Under the pieces are notes generated by a model, which saw nothing but the letters and a program-made list of their open reading frames with translations, was not told where the DNA came from and did not search any database. The position numbers and the translations under genes were made by a program. Of a stretch of DNA of 64,000 nucleotides, positions 1 through 8,646 are shown piece after piece (the stretch's first letter is position 1; each line of letters opens with the position of its first letter). The stretch is from Streptomyces tuirus (GTDB taxonomy: Bacteria > Actinomycetota > Actinomycetes > Streptomycetales > Streptomycetaceae), in contig NZ_AP023439.1 in NCBI RefSeq assembly GCF_014701095.1, forward strand, positions 6,932,001 through 6,996,000, read 5' to 3'.

Positions 1-289
1 GATGCCAGTAGCGCAACTGCGCAGATACGATTCTGCGGACCTGGCCGATCCGCGACGGCAGGGCTTGGAGCTCCACCGTGCAGTGCCTGCTTGGGTAGCT
101 GATCACGGCTGCGACTCCCCGACGTGAGGTCCGGAAGAACACGGGATTCGGATCCAGCAGGGCGCCTGCGTGACACTGCCGCCTGCTGTCGTGGCCGGCG
201 GGCTGGTTCGCAGCGTTATCGCCGGTAAACCCAGAGTGACGTGAGACCAGAGTGACGCAGGGGATGAGGTACCGCAACTCGCGGACATC

Positions 290-613
290 TCAGCCGTCAC
301 GCCCCGCTGCCCGGCGCACGGCTTCGATGAAACGCCGCGCGGCCGGCGGGCCGGGCTCTCCCGGGGCGGGGTCGTGGTCGCCCAGGGTGAGCAGGTACCG
401 CTTGCCGTTGAGATCCGCCGTGGCCCGGTCATCGGGGCCGAACCAGGGCTTGGAGGCGCGCACGGCCTGCACCGGCGCGCTGTCGATCTCACTGCCGTAG
501 CTGGTCAGCAGCTCGAGCCGGCCGTCACTGATGCGGACCTGGCCGGCCCGGGTGAGCGACCGCAGCCGCTTCCCGATCCGCACGCCCGTGGCCCTGAACT
601 CCGGCTCTCCCAT
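290..613 (-). CDS. Small hypothetical protein (107 aa)
   Basis: I do not recognise the family. The start is ATG at 613, chosen because an AGGAGG-type ribosome binding site lies about 10 nt upstream; the open frame continues further but through low-complexity DNA without another good site. The product is soluble and mixed alpha/beta, with no signal peptide or membrane segment. It begins MGEPEFRATGVRIGKRLRSL and ends in a basic helix. The pattern of short strands (VRISDGRLELL, ATADLNGKRYLLTL) resembles a small beta-sandwich or PH-like fold, which is only an impression. It stands alone upstream of a divergent PLP enzyme, and nothing in the context suggests a role. Confidence 0.6.
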   Translation of the reverse strand: MGEPEFRATGVRIGKRLRSLTRAGQVRISDGRLELLTSYGSEIDSAPVQAVRASKPWFGPDDRATADLNGKRYLLTLGDHDPAPGEPGPPAARRFIEAVRRAAGRDG

Positions 614-1146
614 GCCACCCGCCCCCTCCTGCGCGTCGGCGTACCGGCCCCCTGCGCGGTGCCCGGTACGGGCTCGTGTCCTGATCCAGTGTGCCCCGTC
701 CGGACGCATGGTCCCCTCCGGGCGGGGCGTCCCGCCCGGCCCGGCCGTGCGGTGTGCCCCTCGGTCCCACGCCCCGGCCTGCGGTGCCGGAGGTGTGCCC
801 CTCCGTCCCACGCCCCGGGGGGTGTGGTGCCGATGCCCGGAAGCCTGCTCCGGGAGGCGGTCGTGCCCTGCGCTCACCCTGTCCGGGGCCTTGGTCCCGC
901 CGTGCAGTCTGCCCCCGCCCGGCGCCGAGCACCAGTGCCCGCGAGCCCCCCGCCTGGGGGCGCCCGCAGCACACTCGCCCATGCGCCCCCAGGAGTGCGC
1001 GCCCCCTTGCCCCGGGTCCTGCCCCTGGGGGCGCTTTGGGGGGCTCAAAGATGCGTTTATGCAGGTGAGGAGCGTGCGCCGGGTGTCTATGATCGGAGGG
1101 GTCGGCCGCGCGACGCGTCGGCGGCGCGCAGCGTTAGGAGCCCCCC
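614..1146. other. 533-bp non-coding, C-rich low-complexity intergenic region
   Basis: This lies between the small hypothetical gene and the divergent PLP-enzyme gene. It is strongly strand-asymmetric (C-rich on the plus strand) and holds a 40-bp imperfect direct repeat (separate entry). The frames that stay open here have repetitive Pro/Arg/Ala composition and no ribosome binding site. A TATGAT hexamer at 1088-1093 could be a -10 box for the downstream gene, but no convincing -35 accompanies it. Confidence 0.5.
751..832. repeat. Tandem imperfect direct repeat, about 40 bp x 2
   Basis: Two adjacent copies begin at 751 and 792. Each starts with GTGTGCCCCTC, then G or C, then GTCCCACGCCCCGG, and each ends in GGTGCCG. 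They differ mainly by one substitution and a short insertion. The repeat is non-coding, and slippage within the C-rich tract is the simplest explanation. Confidence 0.7.
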
Positions 1147-2271
1147 GTGAGCACTCCCCAGCAGACCCGGACCGGCGTGACCCTCGACGTCGACCACAGC
1201 GACACCGGCTACCGGGCCTGGCTCAAAGAAGCCGTCCGCAGAGTCCAGGCGGACGCCAACCGCTCGGCCGACACCCACCTGCTGCAGTTCCCCCTGCCGG
1301 AGCGGTGGGGCATCGACCTCTATCTGAAGGACGAGTCCACCCACCCCACTGGCAGCCTCAAGCACCGCCTCGCCCGTTCCCTCTTCCTCTACGGCCTCTG
1401 CAACGGCTGGATCCGGCCGGACCGGCCCGTCATCGAGGCGTCCAGCGGCTCGACGGCCGTCTCCGAGGCGTACTTCGCGAAGCTGATCGGCGTGCCGTTC
1501 ATCGCCGTCATGCCGCGCACGACGAGCACCGAGAAGATCCGCCTGATCGAATTCCACTCCGGCCGCTGCCACTTCGTGGACGACCCGCGCACGATGTACG
1601 AGGAGTCCGCCCGCCTCGCGGCCGAGACCGGCGGCCACTACATGGACCAGTTCACCTACGCCGAACGGGCCACGGACTGGCGCGGAAACAACAACATCGC
1701 CGAGTCCATCTTCCGCCAGCTGCGCCTGGAGCGGTTCCCCGAGCCGGCGTGGATCGTCGCCACGGCGGGCACCGGCGGCACCTCCGCGACCCTCGCGCGC
1801 TACGTCCACTACATGCAGTACGACACCCGCGTCTGCGTGGCCGACCCCGAGAACTCGTGCTTCTTCGAGGGCTGGACCACCGGCGATCCGGACGTCACCT
1901 GCGACTGCGGCTCGCGCATCGAGGGCATCGGCCGGCCCCGCATGGAACCGAGCTTCGTGCCCGGCGCGATCGACCGGATGATGAAGGTGCCCGACGCGGC
2001 AAGCGTCGCCGCCGTACGGGCCCTGGAGCGCGCCATCGGCCGCAAGGCCGGCGGCTCGACCGGCACCGGGCTGTGGAGCGCGCTGAAGATCGTCGCCGAG
2101 ATGGTGTCCGAGGGCCGGCACGGCAGTGTCGTGACCCTCCTGTGCGACCCGGGGGACCGGTATCTCGACAAGTACTACTCGGACGCCTGGCTGGCCACAC
2201 AGGGGATCGACACGAGGCCGTACACGGCCGCGATCGACTCGCTTCTGGAGACGGGCGTCTGGCCGGACTGA
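1147..2271 (+). CDS. PLP-dependent cysteine synthase / cysteine desulfhydrase-like enzyme
   Basis: This is a fold-type II PLP enzyme of the cysteine synthase family (374 aa). The Schiff-base lysine is in the PTGSLKHRLA segment near residue 70. The substrate loop ASSGSTAVSEAY near residue 100 and the phosphate-binding GTGGTSATLARY segment near 205 are both present. The family includes O-acetylserine sulfhydrylases and the longer actinobacterial Cds1-type enzymes, which degrade cysteine to H2S, pyruvate and ammonia. The length and the Cys-rich CDCGSRIEGIGRP stretch near 255 look more like the Cds1-type group, but the reaction is inferred. The start is GTG at 1147 with AGGAG 6 nt upstream (1136-1140). 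It is monocistronic and convergent with the DeoR gene. Confidence 0.85.
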   Translation: MSTPQQTRTGVTLDVDHSDTGYRAWLKEAVRRVQADANRSADTHLLQFPLPERWGIDLYLKDESTHPTGSLKHRLARSLFLYGLCNGWIRPDRPVIEASSGSTAVSEAYFAKLIGVPFIAVMPRTTSTEKIRLIEFHSGRCHFVDDPRTMYEESARLAAETGGHYMDQFTYAERATDWRGNNNIAESIFRQLRLERFPEPAWIVATAGTGGTSATLARYVHYMQYDTRVCVADPENSCFFEGWTTGDPDVTCDCGSRIEGIGRPRMEPSFVPGAIDRMMKVPDAASVAAVRALERAIGRKAGGSTGTGLWSALKIVAEMVSEGRHGSVVTLLCDPGDRYLDKYYSDAWLATQGIDTRPYTAAIDSLLETGVWPD

Positions 2272-2420
2272 GGCACCGGCCTTGCCGGAACCGGGCCGGC
2301 CGAAGCCGCATCCTCAGGCCGCCAACCGGCGTTCCAGCGGCCGCAGTCGACGAGCCATGGGCGCAGCTCTCCTGGACGGGCGCGGGTGATGCCGGGAGCG
2401 TCATCCTGGCCGGCGCCCCG

Positions 2421-3251
2421 TCAGATGTCCGTGTCGTCCTCGGGCTCGCCGGCGACCACCAGCCGCCGCAGATGCTCCGTGACCACCCCGCGCGCCTCGT
2501 CCGGCAGGCCGGCGTCCGTCACGAGCGTGTCGATCCGCTCCAGCGAGGCGAACGAACTCAGGCCCACCTTGCCCCACTTGGTGTGGTCGGCTACCACGAC
2601 CACGCGACGGGCCGACTGCACGAGCCGCCGGTTCGTCTCGGCCTCCGCGAGGTTCGGCGTCGACAGGCCGGCCTCGACCGATATGCCGTGCACCCCGAGG
2701 AACAGCAGGTCGAAGTGGAGCGCCGCGATCGCCTGGTCGGCCACCGGCCCCACGAGCGAGTCGGAGGGCGTGCGCACCCCGCCCGTCAGCACGACCGTGG
2801 CCGCGCCCTGCCGCGGGCCCGAGGTGCGCTGCGCCGCGTGGAACACGTCGGCGACCCGCACCGAGTTGGTGACCACCGTGAGGTCCGGGACGTCCAGCAG
2901 CTGGTGCGCCAGCGCGAAGGTCGTCGTACCGCCCGACAGGGCGATCGCCGCACCGGGCGCGACCAGCTTGGCCGCAGCGCGTGCGATGTCCTCCTTGGCG
3001 GTCAGCTCCAGGCCGGACTTGGCCTCGAAGCCGGGTTCGTGCGTACTCGCCTCGACCACCGGGACCGCGCCGCCGTGCACCTTCTCCAGCACGCCCTGGC
3101 GGGCGAGCGCGTCGAGGTCGCGGCGGACGGTCATGTCCGACACGCCGAGCTTGCGGGTCAGTTCGTTGACCCGGACACCGCCCCGGCGCCGGACCTCGTC
3201 GAGGATCAGGGATCGCCGCTGCTCCGCGAGGAGGTTCTGATTCTCGCTCAC
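2421..3251 (-). CDS. DeoR/GlpR family transcriptional regulator
   Basis: A 276-aa regulator with an N-terminal winged helix (residues about 8-62, including VNELTRKLGVSDMTVRRDLDAL) and a C-terminal DeoR sensor domain (about 80-240) with the typical SGGTTTFALAHQL phosphate-binding turn and VVVVADHTKWG near the end. Such proteins usually repress sugar or polyol catabolic genes and respond to a phosphorylated intermediate. The GTG start at 3251 is supported by GGAG 5 nt upstream. No sugar operon is adjacent, so the target is unknown. An inverted repeat at 3294-3335 in the divergent promoter region may be its own operator. Confidence 0.9.
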   Translation of the reverse strand: MSENQNLLAEQRRSLILDEVRRRGGVRVNELTRKLGVSDMTVRRDLDALARQGVLEKVHGGAVPVVEASTHEPGFEAKSGLELTAKEDIARAAAKLVAPGAAIALSGGTTTFALAHQLLDVPDLTVVTNSVRVADVFHAAQRTSGPRQGAATVVLTGGVRTPSDSLVGPVADQAIAALHFDLLFLGVHGISVEAGLSTPNLAEAETNRRLVQSARRVVVVADHTKWGKVGLSSFASLERIDTLVTDAGLPDEARGVVTEHLRRLVVAGEPEDDTDI

Positions 3252-3293
3252 GTACGCTCCGGTCCTTTCGCCTCAATGCCGTCCGACACCCCC

Positions 3294-3335
3294 CGCACCG
3301 GCTCCGACTAGGACATTCTTACTGGCTCCGGTGCG
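3294..3335. promoter_or_regulatory. Inverted repeat upstream of the DeoR gene (possible operator)
   Basis: The 8-bp arms CGCACCGG (3294-3301) and CCGGTGCG (3328-3335) are separated by 26 bp. They lie about 45 bp upstream of the DeoR start, within the 290-bp divergent region shared with the membrane protein gene. Autoregulation is common in DeoR proteins. In such GC-rich DNA the repeat could also be chance. Confidence 0.25.
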
Positions 3336-3541
3336 AGGACGTCCCATCCTCGCATGGCGCGGACCGGAGAGCGTCACCGCGCTCACTCGTCGCGCACATG
3401 CCACCGCCGGCCCTTTTCCGCTCCCGCTTCATCACGGATCGGGGAGATTCCGTGACAGGAGGTGTGGGGCGCCGCCGAAGTGGAGATCCTTGTGCCCGCA
3501 CGGACGGAGCAGACGACGTGTCACGGGGGAAGTGCGAATCA

Positions 3542-5929
3542 GTGGAACGTGCGCAGGAACAGGCCTCGACCAGCGGACCGGACGGTCCCGCGGCCCGGCC
3601 CGGCGAGCCCGGGACCGCCCTGGAACTCCTGGTCCACGGCGTGGGCGGCACCACGCCGCAGGAGATGCTGAACGACCCGCGGACGGTGCGGATCACCGGC
3701 GACCACACCGCGGCCGTCTTCCGGCGCGCCGACGACGTCGACGCCGAGCACAGCCCGGACGACCGCCGCCGCGACGGACCGGTGCCCGAGGCCTACGTCT
3801 GGTGCAACCTCACCTCCGGCAACGGCACCCGCGCCCTGTGGCTGCTGCTCCTGCCGTTCATGGTCGTCAACCTCGCCCACTGGATGCGCCCCACCGCCCA
3901 CGGCCGCCGCCGCACCGTGCGCCTGTACGGGCTCCTGGTACGGCTCGCCGGGCTCACGCTGACGGTGCTGCTCGTCGCCGCGGCCTGCGAGGTCGCGCTC
4001 GACCTGGCGGCCTGGCAGTGCGCGGGCACCGCGGCGTGCGCGGACCGCCACTCCTGGCTGGGCTTCCTCTCACCCACCGTCTCGGACGGCGGCTGGTGGA
4101 GCGCCCCCGGCCGCAGACTCGCCCTCGCCGCCGTCGTGCCCACCGCCCTGACCGTCCTGCTCTGGTACCTGTCCCGGCGCACCTGGAGCGACTACGAGTC
4201 CCAGCAGCCCATCGAGCGTGTCCCCGAGCCCGAGGGGGAGGGCGGCCCGACCGCGCTCGGCCGGCCCGGCTTCTGGTACGGGCGCCGGCTGGTGGCCCGG
4301 CTGCGTGCCGCGCACACCGCCGCCGGCCTGATCACGGTCGCCGCCGCGGTCGGCAGCGCCGCCGCCCGCTACGACCGACGCCCCGGCGGCCCGGCCGTAC
4401 TCGACGCTCTGGGACTGATGCTCGAAACGGCCCTCGCCGTCTGCGCCGTAGCCGTGGTGTGGGTGGTGTGCCGCCGCGGCCGCAGCGAGAAGCGCCTGGA
4501 CCGCACGCTCGACGAACGCTTCGTACGGCGCCTGCCGCTCGCCGCACTCGCCCTGCTCCTCCTCGCCGTGCTGTACGCCGGGTGGGAGCGCCCGGGGTGG
4601 ACGTCGCGGGGCCGGCTGCCGGGTGACACGACCTTCGGTGGGATCGCCCTGGTGCAGGGCCTGCTGGTGATCGTCCTCGGCGTCGTGGCATACGTCCTGC
4701 ACCGCACCGACCCCGACCGGCGGGCGGTGCTGCGGGGCCTGGGCGGGCCCGCCGTGGCGATGCTGGCCTGCGCCCTGGGCGGCGTGATGTCCGGTGGTGT
4801 GTCCCAGCGTGTGTCCGACTGGCTCGACGGCACCGGGGCGTCGATCGACGGCCCGCCGGTGCTGCTGACCTGGCAGGCGTCCGTGATACCGCCGCTGCTC
4901 GTCGTGCTGCTGGGGCTGTTCGGCTGGCTGGCCCACCGCGCCTGGCAGCTCGCCCGCGCCGAGCGCGCCGCGGTGGCACTCGACTACCCGGACGAGGCCC
5001 AGGACCGCGCCCGCACCCGGCGTATCGCCTACACCCGCGCGATGGCCTCCCTCACCGACCGGGGACCCCGCATCGTCGCCGTCACCTCCGGCGTCACCCT
5101 GCTGCTCGGCGCCGGAGCCCTCGTGGGCGCCCTCGCCACCGACGAGACCCCGGGCGAGGCCGCGCAGGGCACCTACCCCGTCGTCCACGGCGCCGCCGAG
5201 ACCGCACAGGCCCTCGGCTCCTGGCTGATCGGCCTCGGCTTCATACTCTTCGTCACCTGGGGCCGGCGCGCCTACAAGGACCCCGCCGCCCGCCGCACCA
5301 TCGGCATCCTGTGGGACGTCGGCACCTTCTGGCCACGCGCCTCCCACCCCTTCGCCCCGCCCTGCTACGCCGAGCGCGCGGTGCCCGACCTGACCTGGCG
5401 GATGGCGACCTGGACCCGCGCCACCGGCGGACGACTGGTCATCTCCGGGCACTCGCAGGGCAGCGTGCTCGCCGCCGCCGCGGCCTGGCAACTCGCCCCG
5501 TCCGCCCGCAAACGGGTCGCGCTGTTGACCTACGGTTCCCCACTGGAGCGCCTCTACGGCCGCTGGTTCCCGGCGCACTTCGGGCCGGCCGCGCTCGGTT
5601 CCCTGCACCGGGACGTCGACTGCTGGCGCAACCTCTACCGGCTCACCGACCCCATCGGCGGCCCGATGCGCCTGCCCGGCGCGCAGGTCGACCACGCCCC
5701 CCTGATGGACCCCCTCGCCTACGGCCGCACCGCGCTGCTGCCGCTGCCCGCCCCGATCCTCGGACACTCCGACTACCAGGCCGACCCGGCCTTCGCCGAG
5801 GAACGCCGCAAGCTGCTGGCCCGGCTCCGGCCGACGGCTCCGGATGCCCCCGAAGGAGAGGCCTCGGAGGGAGCGGAGGCGCCGGACGTGCCGTCGCCAC
5901 GGCACGAGCCCGAGCCGCCCGCCGCATAG
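3542..5929 (+). CDS. Large polytopic membrane protein with C-terminal lipase-like GHSQG motif
   Basis: About 795 aa. I chose GTG 3542, which has GGGGGAAG 9 nt upstream; the frame is open from 3398, but the extra N-terminus has no site of its own. An N-terminal LELLVHGVGGTTP segment resembles the oxyanion-hole strand of alpha/beta hydrolases. It is followed by at least eight hydrophobic membrane segments between residues about 95 and 570. A C-terminal soluble part contains RLVISGHSQGSVLAAAAAW, with the nucleophile-elbow Ser near residue 638. The likely reading is a membrane-embedded alpha/beta hydrolase (lipase or esterase-like) whose hydrolase domain is split around the membrane block. Substrate is unknown. 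The tail is Glu/Ala/Pro-rich. Confidence 0.7.
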   Translation: MERAQEQASTSGPDGPAARPGEPGTALELLVHGVGGTTPQEMLNDPRTVRITGDHTAAVFRRADDVDAEHSPDDRRRDGPVPEAYVWCNLTSGNGTRALWLLLLPFMVVNLAHWMRPTAHGRRRTVRLYGLLVRLAGLTLTVLLVAAACEVALDLAAWQCAGTAACADRHSWLGFLSPTVSDGGWWSAPGRRLALAAVVPTALTVLLWYLSRRTWSDYESQQPIERVPEPEGEGGPTALGRPGFWYGRRLVARLRAAHTAAGLITVAAAVGSAAARYDRRPGGPAVLDALGLMLETALAVCAVAVVWVVCRRGRSEKRLDRTLDERFVRRLPLAALALLLLAVLYAGWERPGWTSRGRLPGDTTFGGIALVQGLLVIVLGVVAYVLHRTDPDRRAVLRGLGGPAVAMLACALGGVMSGGVSQRVSDWLDGTGASIDGPPVLLTWQASVIPPLLVVLLGLFGWLAHRAWQLARAERAAVALDYPDEAQDRARTRRIAYTRAMASLTDRGPRIVAVTSGVTLLLGAGALVGALATDETPGEAAQGTYPVVHGAAETAQALGSWLIGLGFILFVTWGRRAYKDPAARRTIGILWDVGTFWPRASHPFAPPCYAERAVPDLTWRMATWTRATGGRLVISGHSQGSVLAAAAAWQLAPSARKRVALLTYGSPLERLYGRWFPAHFGPAALGSLHRDVDCWRNLYRLTDPIGGPMRLPGAQVDHAPLMDPLAYGRTALLPLPAPILGHSDYQADPAFAEERRKLLARLRPTAPDAPEGEASEGAEAPDVPSPRHEPEPPAA

Positions 5930-5981
5930 GCGGGCGCCGCGTAGCGCCGCGTAGGCGGGCGATGCGTAGGGGTACGCCTCC

Positions 5982-8417
5982 TCAGAGCACCTCGGGGAGG
6001 TCCTCGGCGTAGAGCAGCGTCAGGTCGTCCGTGCTCGGCTCCGGCAGCTGGGCGACCCGGCTCGCGTGCCGCTCGACCATTGCCTCGAAGGTCTGCCGCG
6101 CGGTACGGCCGTTGCCGAACGCCGGGCCCTTGGGGAGCACCGTGAAGTACTTCCGCAGGCCCTCCGCCGCACCCTGCGCCAGCCGGTACTCGTGCTCCTC
6201 GGCCTGCTGCTCCACGATCCGCAGCAGGTCGTCGGGGCCGTAGTCGCTGAAGGTGATGGTCCGCGAGAAGCGGGACGCCACACCCGGGTTGACGGACAGG
6301 AAGCGCTCCATCTCGGCCGTGTAGCCCGCGACGATCACCACGACCGCGTCCCGGTGGTCCTCCATCAGCTTCACCAGCGTGTCGATGGCCTCCTTGCCGA
6401 AGTCGCGGCCCGCGTCCTCCGGGGACAGCGCGTACGCCTCGTCGATGAACAGCACACCGCCGCGCGCCTTCTCGAAGGCCTCCTGGGTGCGGATCGCCGT
6501 CGAGCCGATGTGCTCGCCGACCAGGTCGACCCGGGACACCTCCACCAGGTGGCCCTTCTCCAGCACACCGAGGGAGGCGAGGATCTCGCCGTAGAGCCGC
6601 GCGACCGTGGTCTTGCCGGTGCCGGGGGAGCCGGTGAAGACCAGGTGCCGCTTGACCGAGGCCGCCTTCAGGCCGGCCTGCTGCCTGCGCCGGCCGACCT
6701 CGATCATGTCGGTGAGGGCGCGCACCTCGCGCTTGACGCTCTCCAGGCCCACCAGCGCGTCGAGTTCACCGAGGACGTCCTTGGAGGAGCGGGCCGGCTG
6801 CTCGGGCTCGGCGGCCGGAGCCGGGGGCTCGGGCTCGGCGCGGGGACCGGGGACCCCGCCCAGCAGACCGGCGGAGTGGCTCACCGTCTGCACGGCCGTC
6901 TCCGGCGCGGCGGGCGCGCGCAGTCCCGCGCTCTCGTCGCTCGTGCAGTCCTCCACGAGCGGGCTCGCTCCGGATGCCGCGTCCGCGCCGCTGTCCGCGA
7001 ACTCGTAGCCCCCGCGCGCGCACCGCTCCGTGCGGCACTTCCGCAGCGTCGTACGACTGCCGTCGATCACATGGAAGCCGTAGCCTCCGCTGCCCGTGAC
7101 CCGGCAGTTCAGGAAGCTGCCCCGGCCGCCCGCCGAGACGTAGACACCGGCCTCCGCTGGGGAGTCGATGGTGCAGCGCTCCACGGTGGGGTCGGCGCCC
7201 TTGGTGACGATCACGCCGGTCTGGGTGCCGTCCACCGTGCAGTTGCTCAGCGTGCCACCGCTGCCGTGGTCGCGGAACCAGGCGCCCGTCGCCGCGTCCC
7301 GGATCCGGCAGTCGTCGAGCTGCGCGGTCGCGCCGTCGCTCACCGACACGGCCGTGTTGCGCACCTGCGACAGGTCGGTGTCGACGACGTCGGCGCGCGA
7401 GCCGCGGTCGAGCACGAACAGCGCGTCCGGCACGTCGTGCACCCGGCAGGAGTCCAGGACGGCGGTGGCGCCGTCGCTGACCCACACCGCCGGGTAGTCG
7501 CCCGTGCTGTCGAAGATCTCGCACTGGTTGGCGTCCACGCGGGTGCCCGGGTCCCACACCGACAGGCCGTTGCGCCCGAACTGCCGCACCGTGGTGCGTG
7601 TCAGGGTGAGTACGGAACGGGAACGCAGGTCGACCGCGTTCTCCGGGATGTCGTGGATGCGGCAGTCGGCGAGGGTCAGCACGGCGTCCGTGTCGAGCGT
7701 GACCCCGTCGGCCGTCGTGCGGTGCACGTCGCAGTCGGTGAGGTGCGCGGTGGCGCGCCCGGTGATCTGCACACCGCTGCCCCGGACTTCGTAGATCTCG
7801 CAGCCCACCGCTTCCAGCGCGGAGTTCTCCCCGGTCGCCGACAGGCCCGAGCCGGAGGTGTGGTGCACCCGGCAGCGCTCCAGGCGGGGATGGGCCCCGC
7901 CGCGCACCGCGACGCCCGCCTGGCCGGCCGCGACGACCTCGCACTCCTCGAACACCCCGCCCGCGCCGTCGAGTACGGCGATGCCGATGCCCGCCGGGTT
8001 GTCGACCGCGCAGCGCCGCACCGTGGGCCGGGCGCTGCCGCGCACCTCGATGCCGGCCGCCGACCGCGTCACCACCCGCACGTCCCGCAGCTCCGGGGTG
8101 CCCTCCTCCACCAGCACGGCGGGGGCGGCCGCGTCCTGGCCCTCCACGTGGAGGTCCTGCACCACCGCCGAGGCGCGCACGGTCAGCGGCACACCGTCCA
8201 CGGGCGCGATGCGCACCGAGCCGGGGGAGCCCTCGGGACCGCGCAGGGTCACCGCGCGCTGCAGGACGAGGTTCTCCCGGTAGGTGCCGGGCGCGACGGT
8301 GAGGACGTCCCCGTCGGCCGCGGCCTCCAGGGCGGCGGCGAGCGATGCGTACTCACCCGTGCGGCGCCGCCACCGCGACGTGCCGGTGTGCGTCACCTGG
8401 ACCGTGCCCTGTGCCAT
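5982..8417 (-). CDS. Beta-helix repeat protein fused to an AAA+ ATPase (CbxX/SpoVK-like)
   Basis: A single 811-aa frame joins two very different modules. Residues about 20-485 are right-handed parallel beta-helix coils of 22-24 residues (NosD/pectate-lyase-like), with repeated patterns such as PTVRRCAVDN, PRLERCRVHH and PTVERCTIDS. A Pro/Glu/Ala linker spans about 500-555. Residues about 560-811 are an AAA+ domain of the CbxX/CfqX/SpoVK/EccA type, with Walker A GSPGTGKTT (Lys near 602) and Walker B GVLFIDEAYAL (Asp near 659). No signal peptide is present, so the beta-helix is probably cytoplasmic and may act as a substrate or scaffold-binding surface for the ATPase. There is no type VII secretion gene nearby. 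The role is unknown. Confidence 0.85.
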   Translation of the reverse strand: MAQGTVQVTHTGTSRWRRRTGEYASLAAALEAAADGDVLTVAPGTYRENLVLQRAVTLRGPEGSPGSVRIAPVDGVPLTVRASAVVQDLHVEGQDAAAPAVLVEEGTPELRDVRVVTRSAAGIEVRGSARPTVRRCAVDNPAGIGIAVLDGAGGVFEECEVVAAGQAGVAVRGGAHPRLERCRVHHTSGSGLSATGENSALEAVGCEIYEVRGSGVQITGRATAHLTDCDVHRTTADGVTLDTDAVLTLADCRIHDIPENAVDLRSRSVLTLTRTTVRQFGRNGLSVWDPGTRVDANQCEIFDSTGDYPAVWVSDGATAVLDSCRVHDVPDALFVLDRGSRADVVDTDLSQVRNTAVSVSDGATAQLDDCRIRDAATGAWFRDHGSGGTLSNCTVDGTQTGVIVTKGADPTVERCTIDSPAEAGVYVSAGGRGSFLNCRVTGSGGYGFHVIDGSRTTLRKCRTERCARGGYEFADSGADAASGASPLVEDCTSDESAGLRAPAAPETAVQTVSHSAGLLGGVPGPRAEPEPPAPAAEPEQPARSSKDVLGELDALVGLESVKREVRALTDMIEVGRRRQQAGLKAASVKRHLVFTGSPGTGKTTVARLYGEILASLGVLEKGHLVEVSRVDLVGEHIGSTAIRTQEAFEKARGGVLFIDEAYALSPEDAGRDFGKEAIDTLVKLMEDHRDAVVVIVAGYTAEMERFLSVNPGVASRFSRTITFSDYGPDDLLRIVEQQAEEHEYRLAQGAAEGLRKYFTVLPKGPAFGNGRTARQTFEAMVERHASRVAQLPEPSTDDLTLLYAEDLPEVL

Positions 8418-8646
8418 GGTGTAGCTGTGCCCCCACCTCGGTCGTACTGATGGCTCGTCCGCCGTCGGGGCGCTCCACCCCGGGGTCGCGACCGCGGCCG
8501 AGCCCGCCCTTCCGGGCCTGGGCGCGCACGCGGCATCGACACCGGCGCGTCCCTGAGGCTCGCTCGCGCGCGGGTTGTGCCGAACGGTTCGGCCGGACCA
8601 CCGTAGCGTGCGCGCGCGTGGTGGGTTGACCAGAGCCGGAAGGCGG

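Noticed and set aside
1..289. Possible gene fragment at the left edge (minus-strand frame from 492 to 103)
   Set aside because: The frame overlaps the supported small gene in another phase, has no ribosome binding site and no recognisable motif. I see nothing in 1-289 that I can support.
531..3311. 926-codon plus-strand frame across the PLP enzyme and DeoR genes
   Set aside because: Pro/Arg-rich translation in the wrong phase of two recognisable genes; no ribosome binding site.
6066..8450. 794-codon plus-strand frame opposite the beta-helix/AAA gene
   Set aside because: Antisense shadow: the minus strand shows Walker motifs and regular beta-helix repeats, whereas this frame has only Arg/Gly/Ala/His-rich filler.
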